DNA of 7,724 nucleotides from Lachnospiraceae bacterium UBA3774 (GTDB lineage Bacteria; Bacillota; Clostridia; Lachnospirales; Lachnospiraceae): positions 1 to 7,724 of the forward strand of contig DFFO01000025.1 of assembly GCA_002369255.1 (NCBI GenBank), given 5' to 3'. Positions within the stretch are counted from its first letter, which is position 1, and each line of letters starts with the position of its first letter. This document shows positions 1-5,916 of the stretch, piece by piece. The notes under the pieces were generated by a model. It was not told the origin of the DNA, ran no database searches, and was given only the letters and a program-made list of their open reading frames with translations. The position numbers and the translations under genes were made by a program.

Positions 1-395
1 TATTTTTTGATACCGCCGTAATAATGCGTATCAAGAAGCGCCATCTCTGTATCTTCATAAAGGGGATTGGGCTTTAAGTCAAGTCTCGGTGAATCGATAT
101 GCGCTCCGAGGATATTCATGCCGCGCTCGATAGGTTCCGTTCCGATATTGAACAGTACCAGACTCTTTCCCATGCATGAAGCATATACCTTTGATCCGGC
201 CCCAAGCGGCTTCCCCGCCTCGATATATTTTTCTACCGGCTCATAGCCCTTTGCCTCTGCAAGCTCTATCGCGGCTTTTGTACACTCACGCTCCGTTTTG
301 TTTTCGGAAATGAATTTTCTGTATCTTTCACCGAGGGCGAAAACCTGTTTTCTTTCTTCGGCGGAATACGACGTCCATGCGTTTTTTCTTTCCAT
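1..395 (-). CDS. M18 family aminopeptidase, N-terminal part (runs off the left edge)
   Basis: Metallo-aminopeptidase of peptidase family M18, which removes N-terminal residues from peptides in the cytoplasm using two metal ions. Only the first 131 residues are in the window and the frame is open at the edge. The recognisable block is at residues 96-113, ILGAHIDSPRLDLKPNPL, where H99 should be the first metal ligand and D101 its usual neighbour. THYYGGIKK at 123-131 is also typical of clostridial M18 enzymes. The ATG is preceded by AAAGGA with seven bases between, and the N-terminus (MERKNAWTSYSAEER) fits the family. The remaining metal ligands and the C-terminus are outside. The efp terminator ends about 30 bases upstream, leaving little room for a separate promoter. 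Family assignment is firm; substrate preference (aspartyl or broader) cannot be judged. Confidence 0.9.
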   Translation of the reverse strand, partial: MERKNAWTSYSAEERKQVFALGERYRKFISENKTERECTKAAIELAEAKGYEPVEKYIEAGKPLGAGSKVYASCMGKSLVLFNIGTEPIERGMNILGAHIDSPRLDLKPNPLYEDTEMALLDTHYYGGIKK

Positions 396-426
396 GTTAT
401 TTTCCTTTCAAAAATATTTGTTTCTT

Positions 427-457
427 AAAAAAGAGAGGCACATATACTGCGCCTCCC
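427..457 (-). terminator. Rho-independent terminator after efp
   Basis: Read on the minus strand, GAGGCGCA (448-455) pairs with TGTGCCTC (435-442). This gives an 8-bp stem with one G-U pair and a five-base loop (443-447). TC and then six T residues (427-432) follow. It begins about 22 bases after the efp stop codon, so it should end the efp transcript. It also lies directly in front of the M18 aminopeptidase, about 30 bases before that start codon. Confidence 0.85.
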
Positions 458-477
458 GAATTGATATTGCAAAATAG

Positions 478-1035
478 TTATGCTCTGGAGAGGTATTCTC
501 CCGTTCTCGTGTCGATCTTGATGACGTCGCCTTCATTTACGAAAAGCGGAACGGAAACCTGCGCTCCGGTCTCGACGATAGCAGGCTTCGTGGCGCCGGT
601 AGCAGTATCGCCCTTGAATCCGGGCTCTGTTTCGGTGATCGCAAGTTCAACGAAAAGAGGAGGCTCAACCGAGAATACGTTTCCTTTGTGTGAGCAAACC
701 TTGACCATTTCATTTTCTTTTACGAATTTGAGGGAATCCCCGATCTGATCCTTTGTAAGCGCGATCTGATCGTAAGTATTGACGTCCATGAAATAGAAAA
801 GATCGCCGTCTGCGTAAAGATACTGCATATCTACTCTCTCAATACGCGCCTCGTCAAACTTTTCGGTAGGGCGGAAGGTCTTTTCGACTACGCCTCCGCT
901 GATGATATTTTTAAGCTTTGTACGAACGAAAGCAGCGCCTTTTCCGGGCTTAACGTGCTGAAATTCGATAATCTGATATATATTACCGTCGTACTCGATC
1001 GTAATACCGTTTTTGAAATCACCTGCTGTTACCAT
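478..1035 (-). CDS. efp: Elongation factor P
   Basis: EF-P binds ribosomes stalled at consecutive prolines and stimulates peptide-bond formation. The 185-residue length is standard. Three beta-barrel domains are expected: an N-terminal KOW-like domain (about 1-63), a central OB domain (about 65-128) and a C-terminal OB domain (about 130-185). The tip of the first domain reads HVKPGKGAAF, putting K32 at the position that bacteria modify post-translationally (5-aminopentanol in Bacillus, beta-lysine in E. coli). No modification enzyme gene is in the window, so the modification type is unknown. The C-terminal signature GDVIKIDTRTGEYLSR is intact. The start is an ATG nine bases after a very strong AAGGAGGA. 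The gene has its own promoter in the gap after yqeG and a terminator behind it, so it is probably a separate transcription unit. Identification is essentially certain. Confidence 0.98.
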   Translation of the reverse strand: MVTAGDFKNGITIEYDGNIYQIIEFQHVKPGKGAAFVRTKLKNIISGGVVEKTFRPTEKFDEARIERVDMQYLYADGDLFYFMDVNTYDQIALTKDQIGDSLKFVKENEMVKVCSHKGNVFSVEPPLFVELAITETEPGFKGDTATGATKPAIVETGAQVSVPLFVNEGDVIKIDTRTGEYLSRA

Positions 1036-1044
1036 AAAATGGAA

Positions 1045-1052
1045 TCCTCCTT
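1045..1052 (-). promoter_or_regulatory. Strong ribosome binding site of efp
   Basis: Minus-strand AAGGAGGA is a near-perfect match to the anti-Shine-Dalgarno sequence, nine bases before the efp ATG. It fixes the start and suggests high expression, as expected for an abundant translation factor. Confidence 0.9.
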
Positions 1053-1071
1053 GATTAATACATGCCTTGAT

Positions 1072-1100
1072 ATTTTAATATATTACGCAGTAACTTTCAA
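1072..1100 (-). promoter_or_regulatory. Sigma-A type promoter of efp
   Basis: On the minus strand, TTGAAA (1095-1100, five of six consensus bases) and TAAAAT (1072-1077, five of six) are separated by exactly 17 bases. Transcription would start near 1065, giving a leader of about 30 bases that carries the strong Shine-Dalgarno site. It fits within the 72-base gap between yqeG and efp. Seen by pattern only; there are no transcription data. Confidence 0.65.
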
Positions 1101-1107
1101 CTGTTTT

Positions 1108-1632
1108 TTATATGCGCCGATCCCGCTTTAACCGTCCTTTTGAAAGCCGGAGTACAAAGAAAACGAATTTTTCAAGCACGCGCTTTACGCGTATCCAAAA
1201 AGGCTCATGCGAAGTATCCAGCGGAGCGACAAGATATACCGTCATCCCGGCTCTGTTTGCTCCCCATACGTCAGTAAAGAGCTGATCTCCGAAATGGACA
1301 GTGTCTTTTAAGGAAGTGTTCATTATTTCCATTGCCTGAGCAAAACCTTTTTGGGAAGGCTTTGACGTTTTGAAAAGATAATCCGCACCGACGGCTTTTG
1401 CAAAAGATTCTACACGATCTTTTGAATTGTTTGAAATCAGGCAGCACTTAAAGCCGATATCTTTTAGGCGGCAAAACAGCGCGGATGCCTTTTCATCGGC
1501 GGGAGCCCCGTCGGGTACCAGAGTATTGTCTATATCAAAAGTAAGACCTCTGATTCCGCTGTCATATAAAGACTCGAAATCAAGGTCATATACTCCGGAG
1601 ATCGTTTTGTCAGGACAAAATGAATCAAACAT
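1108..1632 (-). CDS. yqeG: YqeG family HAD IIIA-type phosphatase
   Basis: Member of the haloacid dehalogenase superfamily, YqeG group, widespread in Firmicutes. It is a cytoplasmic phosphohydrolase whose physiological substrate is not settled. From the ATG chosen here the protein is 174 residues, the usual length. Motif I is FDIDNTLV, with nucleophile D33 and acid/base D35. Motif II is ISNNS (S67), the motif III lysine is in the KTSKPSQ stretch (K91), and motif IV is GDQLFTDVWGANRAG (D116, D121). All catalytic residues are present. The reading frame also opens 18 bases earlier at a TTG (1650). I prefer the ATG at 1632 because family members begin close to an FxPD motif (here MFDSFCPD), and because the likely promoter overlaps the extra codons. 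Neither start has a Shine-Dalgarno site; see the leaderless-mRNA finding. The gene diverges from coaX. Confidence 0.92.
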   Translation of the reverse strand: MFDSFCPDKTISGVYDLDFESLYDSGIRGLTFDIDNTLVPDGAPADEKASALFCRLKDIGFKCCLISNNSKDRVESFAKAVGADYLFKTSKPSQKGFAQAMEIMNTSLKDTVHFGDQLFTDVWGANRAGMTVYLVAPLDTSHEPFWIRVKRVLEKFVFFVLRLSKGRLKRDRRI

Positions 1633-1638
1633 AGTTAA

Positions 1639-1667
1639 ATAATACAACAAGTCGCACTTTTTGAAAA
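1639..1667 (-). promoter_or_regulatory. Candidate yqeG promoter giving a leaderless transcript
   Basis: On the minus strand, TATTAT (1639-1644, five of six) serves as -10. TTTTCA (1662-1667, four of six) lies 17 bases upstream as a weak -35. Only TTAACT separates the -10 from the yqeG ATG, so a start seven bases downstream of the -10 falls on the A of the ATG. The -35 lies inside a palindrome shared with the coaX promoter. Inferred from pattern. Confidence 0.5.
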
Positions 1668-1669
1668 GT
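1656..1669. repeat. 14-bp palindrome at the centre of the yqeG/coaX divergent promoters
   Basis: ACTTTT (1656-1661), TG (1662-1663) and AAAAGT (1664-1669) form a perfect inverted repeat with a two-base centre. Its midpoint, 1662.5, is also the exact midpoint between the two opposed -10 boxes (1639-1644 and 1681-1686). It covers both -35 regions. It could be an operator for a dimeric regulator, or simply the by-product of two overlapping -35 elements. It does not resemble the NrdR box as I know it. Confidence 0.5.
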
Positions 1670-1686
1670 TTATATTATGTTATAAT
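1658..1686 (+). promoter_or_regulatory. coaX promoter with extended -10
   Basis: TATAAT (1681-1686) is a perfect -10 preceded by TGT, giving the extended -10 form TGnTATAAT. The -35 region 17 bases upstream (TTTTTG, 1658-1663) is poor, which an extended -10 can offset. Transcription should start near 1692-1694, leaving a leader of about 30 bases that contains the AAGGAG site. No terminator-like or riboswitch-like structure is seen in that leader. Confidence 0.7.
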
Positions 1687-1722
1687 CCAAAGAAATCAGT
1701 AAAACTTCAAGGAGCGTTCATT

Positions 1723-2490
1723 ATGATCTTTGCTGTTGATATAGGAAATACAAATATTGTAGCCGGCATTATGGACGGAGGTAAAGTCGTATCCTTTGAC
1801 AGGATTTCCACGGACAGGAGCAAAACGGATCTTGAATATGCCGTATTGTTCAAAAGCGTGCTTGATCTTTACTCTCTAAGTTCCGAGCAGGTAAGCGGAG
1901 CTATTATCTCTTCTGTTGTCCCTGAACTTAATTCCACTGTAAAAAGCGCTATATTTAAGATTTTTAAAGTCGAGGCCATGATCGTAGGGCCCGGTATAAA
2001 GACGGGGCTAAACATTAAAATCGACGATCCGGCTCAGCTCGGAGCAGATATGGTAGTGGCTGCCGTTGCATGTATAAAAGAATATCAACGTCCGCTTATC
2101 ATCTTTGATCTCGGAACGGCAACGACGATCTCCGTCGTCGATAAAGACGCAAATTTTCTCGGCGGCGTCATTACTGCCGGCGTGAGGACTGCAGTCGAAT
2201 CAATCGTGAGCAAGACATCCCAGCTTGTAGGTATCTCTTTTGACGCTCCCTCTCAAACCATCGGAACCAATACTATCGACAGTATGCGCAGCGGCTCGAT
2301 CTTCGGCACCGCCTCAATGATGGACGGAATGATAGACCGCATAACAGATGAAATAAAAAGCGAGGCCACCGTGATCGCTACCGGGGGCCTGGCTGAATAT
2401 ATCGTGCCCTACTGCAGACACAAAATCATCTGCGATGACAGTCTGCTCCTTAAAGGGCTCAGTATTATCTACGAAAAAAACCGCAAGTAA
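1723..2490 (+). CDS. coaX: Type III pantothenate kinase
   Basis: Phosphorylates pantothenate to 4'-phosphopantothenate with ATP, the first committed step of coenzyme A synthesis. The type III enzyme belongs to the ASKHA fold and is not subject to CoA feedback inhibition. Length is 255 residues, normal for the family. DIGNTN (6-11) is the phosphate-binding loop; GADM (107-110) carries the expected catalytic aspartate D109; DLGTATT (129-135) is the second phosphate motif; ATGGLA (219-224) is the adenosine-side glycine motif. Many CoaX proteins have arginine after that aspartate (GxDR), whereas here it is methionine; hydrophobic residues at this site occur in clostridial relatives as I recall them. 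The ATG lies eight bases after AAGGAG. It is the only plus-strand gene in the window, diverging from yqeG and converging on nrdR with one base between the stops. Confidence 0.97.
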   Translation: MIFAVDIGNTNIVAGIMDGGKVVSFDRISTDRSKTDLEYAVLFKSVLDLYSLSSEQVSGAIISSVVPELNSTVKSAIFKIFKVEAMIVGPGIKTGLNIKIDDPAQLGADMVVAAVACIKEYQRPLIIFDLGTATTISVVDKDANFLGGVITAGVRTAVESIVSKTSQLVGISFDAPSQTIGTNTIDSMRSGSIFGTASMMDGMIDRITDEIKSEATVIATGGLAEYIVPYCRHKIICDDSLLLKGLSIIYEKNRK

Positions 2491-2505
2491 TCTATCTTTT
2501 TTTCG
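2472..2505. terminator. A/T-tract inverted repeat across the coaX/nrdR convergent stops, possible weak bidirectional terminator
   Basis: CGAAAAAAA (2472-2480) and TTTTTTTCG (2497-2505) are exact inverted copies separated by 16 bases that contain both stop codons. Transcribed from either strand this gives an A-U stem ending in two G-C pairs, with the U tract as the descending arm. It is not a textbook GC-rich terminator hairpin, so its strength is doubtful. No better terminator is visible at this junction. Confidence 0.35.
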
Positions 2506-2944
2506 CAATTTTTTCGATCTCGCGAAGGAAAGTGTCAACGTCCTTGAATTCTTTGTAAACGGATGCAAATCTTACGTAAGCTACGTCGTCAAGCTCGGAA
2601 AGACCGCGCATTACCATCTCGCCGATTTCCGAGCTTTCTATTTCTCTTTCTTCTCTTGAAAGAATCTGCGTTTCTATCTTGTCGATCATATTATTTATGC
2701 TGGTAACCGGAATAGGGCGCTTGTGACAGGCGCGATAAACGCCGCCTTCTATCTTGGCTCTGTCATAAGGTTCTCTGACTTCTCCTTTTTTGATGACCAT
2801 CATAGGGATCGTTTCGACTTTTTCATAGGTCGTAAACCGCTTACCGCATACACTGCACTCGCGGCGGCGCCTGATGGTATTGTTGTCAGTAGGTCTCGAA
2901 TCCGTTACCTTGGTGTCGATAGCATTACAATAAGGGCAATTCAT
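2492..2944 (-). CDS. nrdR: Transcriptional repressor NrdR
   Basis: Nucleotide-sensing repressor of ribonucleotide reductase genes. It binds NrdR boxes through a zinc ribbon and reads ATP/dATP through an ATP-cone. The length of 150 residues is typical. The zinc ribbon cysteines are C3, C6, C30 and C33 (CPYC and CSVCGKRFTTYE), with a basic RRRR stretch at 25-28 contributing to DNA contact. The ATP-cone spans about 46-136 (VETIPMMVIKKGEVREPYD onward). The ATG follows AGGAGGA with six bases between. It is the last gene of the right-hand minus-strand run, 17 bases after prfC. No ribonucleotide reductase gene is in the window, so its targets lie elsewhere, and no NrdR box was recognised here. Assignment is certain. 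Confidence 0.98.
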   Translation of the reverse strand: MNCPYCNAIDTKVTDSRPTDNNTIRRRRECSVCGKRFTTYEKVETIPMMVIKKGEVREPYDRAKIEGGVYRACHKRPIPVTSINNMIDKIETQILSREEREIESSEIGEMVMRGLSELDDVAYVRFASVYKEFKDVDTFLREIEKIAKKR

Positions 2945-2961
2945 TTACGATCCTCCTAATG

Positions 2962-4551
2962 TCAGTTTTTGCCAAATTCGGATAATATCAGTCCCGGATT
3001 TCTTTCCTGGACCATCTGGACGCTCCAGCTGTTTACAAACAGCAAAAGCGGACGGTCTTTCAAGTCTGTGATGCGCTTCATATCTGAAGTTCCGACTATC
3101 TTTTCAGGATCTATATCGTCATTTTCTATCCATCTGATATATTCATACGGAAGCTGTTCAAGCTTTACTTCAACGTTGTATTCATCCTTCAGACGGTATA
3201 AAAGAACATCAAACTGAAGAATACCCACAACTCCGACGATGATCTCTTCCATTCCCGTGTTTAATTCACGGAATATCTGAATAGCGCCTTCCTGCGCTAT
3301 CTGGCTGATGCCCTTGATAAACTGTTTGCGCTTCATCGTATCTGTCTGTCTTACGCGGGCAAAATGCTCGGGCGCAAAAGTCGGTATTCCGGCAAAAGAA
3401 AACTTTTCATTTCCTGCGACGAGCGTATCTCCTATCGAAAAAATACCCGGGTCAAACAGGCCGATGATATCTCCCGCATAGGCCTCGGATACTATGGTTC
3501 TTTCGTCGGCCATCATCTGCGTGGACTGATTTAAACGGATTTTTTTGCCGCCCTGGATATGGGTTACTTCCATTCCGGCTTCATATTTTCCGGAGCAGAT
3601 ACGCATAAAAGCTATCCTGTCTCTATGGGCCTTGTTCATATTTGCCTGTATTTTAAATACAAAGGCGGAAAAGTCATCCTTTACGGGATCTATCACTCTT
3701 AGATCCGACTGTCTCGGAGTCGGCGGCTGAGTCATTTTTAGGAAATGCTTCAAAAACGTCTCAACGCCGAAATTGGTAAGCGCCGATCCGAAAAACACAG
3801 GACTTAACAAGCCTTGTCTTACCATATCCATATCAAGGTTCTGTCCGGCCCCGTCAAGCAGCTCTATCTCGTCCCGAAGCTGAGCCATAAAATCAGCTCC
3901 GATCTGTTTCTCTGTTTCGGGAGAAGAAGGATCGAGCTCATGCGTCTCTATTTCTCTTGAACCTGCGCCCGCTGCGACAAAAGTAGTAATCTTGTCGATA
4001 TCTCTTTCATAAACACCTTTGAAATTCTGTCCTGAGCCTATCGGCCAGTTTATAGGGCAGGTTTCTATGCCCAGAACCTCTTCAATATCGCTCATAAGCT
4101 CAAAGGGATCTTTTGCAGCGCGGTCAAGCTTGTTGACAAACGTAAAGACCGGGATATGACGCATCATACAGACTTTAAAAAGCTTGATCGTCTGAGCCTC
4201 CACGCCCTTGCTTCCGTCTATTACCATAACGGCGGAATCCGCGGCCATAAGCGTTCGGTAGGTATCCTCCGAAAAATCCTGGTGGCCGGGAGTATCAAGT
4301 ATATTGATACAAAAACCGTCATAACCAAACTGCAAAACCGACGACGTAACGGAAATTCCTCTTTCCTTTTCTATCTCCATCCAGTCCGAAACAGCATGTT
4401 TTGTGTTTTTTCTGCCCTTTACGGTACCGGCAAGATTAATTGCGCCGCCGTAAAGCAAGAATTTTTCCGTCAGCGTGGTCTTTCCCGCGTCGGGATGTGA
4501 AATTATAGCAAATGTTCTTCTTCTGTTTATTTCCTTTTCCAAATCAGCCAA
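2962..4551 (-). CDS. prfC: Peptide chain release factor 3 (RF3)
   Basis: Translational GTPase that helps remove RF1/RF2 from the ribosome after termination. The 529-residue length matches the family. The G domain shows G1 SHPDAGKTT (18-26), G2 RGISVT (64-69), G3 DTPGH (86-90) and G4 NKLD (140-143). The stretch IRLNQSTQMMADERTIV and a C-terminal domain ending near residue 529 follow the RF3 pattern. Ribosome-protection proteins such as TetM differ in G1 and are longer. The start is TTG at 4551, giving MADLEKEINRRRTFAIISHP, which aligns with typical RF3 N-termini. The only in-frame codon run upstream stops at the TAA of the preceding AI-2E gene, 18 bases away. No convincing Shine-Dalgarno precedes this TTG, so translation may rely on coupling to the upstream gene and be kept low. 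nrdR follows 17 bases downstream. Confidence 0.96.
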   Translation of the reverse strand: MADLEKEINRRRTFAIISHPDAGKTTLTEKFLLYGGAINLAGTVKGRKNTKHAVSDWMEIEKERGISVTSSVLQFGYDGFCINILDTPGHQDFSEDTYRTLMAADSAVMVIDGSKGVEAQTIKLFKVCMMRHIPVFTFVNKLDRAAKDPFELMSDIEEVLGIETCPINWPIGSGQNFKGVYERDIDKITTFVAAGAGSREIETHELDPSSPETEKQIGADFMAQLRDEIELLDGAGQNLDMDMVRQGLLSPVFFGSALTNFGVETFLKHFLKMTQPPTPRQSDLRVIDPVKDDFSAFVFKIQANMNKAHRDRIAFMRICSGKYEAGMEVTHIQGGKKIRLNQSTQMMADERTIVSEAYAGDIIGLFDPGIFSIGDTLVAGNEKFSFAGIPTFAPEHFARVRQTDTMKRKQFIKGISQIAQEGAIQIFRELNTGMEEIIVGVVGILQFDVLLYRLKDEYNVEVKLEQLPYEYIRWIENDDIDPEKIVGTSDMKRITDLKDRPLLLFVNSWSVQMVQERNPGLILSEFGKN

Positions 4552-4569
4552 AGCACTGTACCGTCCGGT

Positions 4570-5901
4570 TTATTTATCTTCTTTTTTTCTTGAAGAGATC
4601 TTCTCTTTCAATTTTTTAAACAATTCGTTTTGGGTTTCTTTTTTTTCTTCATCCGTATGCGTTTTCTTTACGGGTTCGTTCGTTTCCGGGTCAATATAGT
4701 CAATATCTTTGAACTCTGTGGTAGAACTTGTGATATTGCGCTTTTTTAATCTGTCATGAATGACTTCCTTGACGGCCGCATAGATTACTGCAAAAGTAGG
4801 AACTCCGACAAGCATGCCGACAAAACCGAAAAGTCTTCCGAAGATCAGCAGAGAGCAAAGCACCCAAAAGCTCGACAGTCCGGTGGATTCGCCGAGAATC
4901 TTGGGCCCTAAGATATTTCCGTCAAGCTGCTGAATGATTATTACCAAAAGAATAAACAAAAGACACTTGACCGGACTTACCATCAGGATAAGAACAGCGC
5001 TCGGTATTGCTCCGATAAACGGTCCGAAAAACGGGATTATATTCGTAACTGCAAGAAATACGGCTATCAGTTCCTTGTAAGGCATTCCGAATATCGCAAG
5101 AACTATATAAAAGACAATACCTATGATAACCGAATCAAGCAGCTTTCCGCTGATAAAGCCGGTAAAGATCTTGTCGATGGATTTGCATCTGTTTATTATC
5201 AAAGTCGCCTTTTCCGTACTGAACGTGCTATACAAAAGCTTTTTTGACTGTGCGGCAAATTTTTCTTTTTCAGCGAGACAGTATATCGAAATGATGATTC
5301 CGAGCAATATATTGAACAATGATGAGATCACATTTACAACGCTGCTGACAAAGGTATCCGCGTAAATGCTGAGAAATGAAAGCAGATCATTGGAGAGCCA
5401 TCCCTGGATATAGTCAGATACAGAGTCAAGCGCACCGATTATGGTCTTTCCGACCTCGCTGTTTGACAGCTTTCCGGCAAGAGTATTTCTGATGTCCGCA
5501 TAATATACGGGAAGATTCTTTACAATAGTCTGCACGCTCTCATAGAGTCTCGGGATGATCATCCAAAGCAGCAGCCCCACGATCAGAAAGATCACTATTG
5601 TTGTAAGCGCCACTCCAATGCCGCGTGAGAAGCTTTTGGCTTTTCTGTCATCGCCTTTATATACTTTTATTCCCCATTTATAAAATACCGGGAGTTCAAG
5701 CAGCCGCAATAGCGGCTTTATGATAAATGCAAAAGCAAAGCCAAGCAGCATCGGCGTAAAGGCCCCCATTATCGAGCCGAAAATATCGGCAAGGCTCTTT
5801 GACGCGGATATGATCAAATAAAACAGGATGCTCGCCGCTATGACAATAAAAGCGGTAAGCCCCCATCTGAAATATTTTTTATCCCAATTCTTAAAATTCA
5901 T
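4570..5901 (-). CDS. AI-2E family (PerM/YtvI-like) multi-pass membrane protein
   Basis: Integral membrane protein of the AI-2E transporter family (DUF20). Some members export autoinducer-2, others act as ion antiporters or have sporulation roles, so the substrate cannot be deduced. From the ATG used here it has 443 residues. Hydrophobic segments lie at about 14-34, 46-66, 97-117, 180-208, 256-272, 278-308, 314-326 and 345-378, consistent with roughly eight membrane spans. The family signatures NIIPFFGPFIGAIPS (287-301) and DGNILGPKILGESTGLSSFW (327-346) are intact. About 60 C-terminal residues are hydrophilic and highly charged (KKLKEKISSRKKEDK at the end), probably a cytoplasmic tail. A TTG six bases upstream extends the frame by two codons. 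The ATG is preferred because GAGGG sits nine bases before it but only three before the TTG. It lies 15 bases after the uppP fusion gene. Confidence 0.92.
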   Translation of the reverse strand: MNFKNWDKKYFRWGLTAFIVIAASILFYLIISASKSLADIFGSIMGAFTPMLLGFAFAFIIKPLLRLLELPVFYKWGIKVYKGDDRKAKSFSRGIGVALTTIVIFLIVGLLLWMIIPRLYESVQTIVKNLPVYYADIRNTLAGKLSNSEVGKTIIGALDSVSDYIQGWLSNDLLSFLSIYADTFVSSVVNVISSLFNILLGIIISIYCLAEKEKFAAQSKKLLYSTFSTEKATLIINRCKSIDKIFTGFISGKLLDSVIIGIVFYIVLAIFGMPYKELIAVFLAVTNIIPFFGPFIGAIPSAVLILMVSPVKCLLFILLVIIIQQLDGNILGPKILGESTGLSSFWVLCSLLIFGRLFGFVGMLVGVPTFAVIYAAVKEVIHDRLKKRNITSSTTEFKDIDYIDPETNEPVKKTHTDEEKKETQNELFKKLKEKISSRKKEDK

Positions 5902-5910
5902 CGACAAGCA

Positions 5911-5915
5911 CCCTC
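5911..5915 (-). promoter_or_regulatory. Ribosome binding site that decides the AI-2E gene start
   Basis: Minus-strand GAGGG lies nine bases before the ATG at 5901 and three bases before the alternative TTG at 5907. The spacing supports the ATG. It falls between the stop of the upstream gene and this start. Confidence 0.7.
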
Positions 5916-5916
5916 A

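Noticed and set aside
377..748. Plus-strand open frame of 123 codons opposite efp
   Set aside because: It lies antisense to the certain efp gene and across its terminator, has no family resemblance or ribosome site, and is a shadow frame.
1633..1650. TTG at 1650 as the yqeG start
   Set aside because: No Shine-Dalgarno, the extra six residues are not family-like, and the codons overlap the best -10 box. The ATG at 1632 gives the usual YqeG length and N-terminus.
2962..4551. Tetracycline-resistance ribosome protection protein
   Set aside because: SHPDAGKTT G1 motif, RF3-type length of 529 residues and RF3-like C-terminus point to prfC, not TetM-like proteins.
4570..5901. Reading the AI-2E family protein as a proven autoinducer-2 exporter or quorum-sensing gene
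   Set aside because: The family is functionally mixed, and no lux-type or other signalling gene is nearby, so only the family name is justified.
5902..5907. TTG at 5907 as the AI-2E gene start
   Set aside because: The GAGGG ribosome site would be only three bases away, while it is nine bases from the ATG at 5901.
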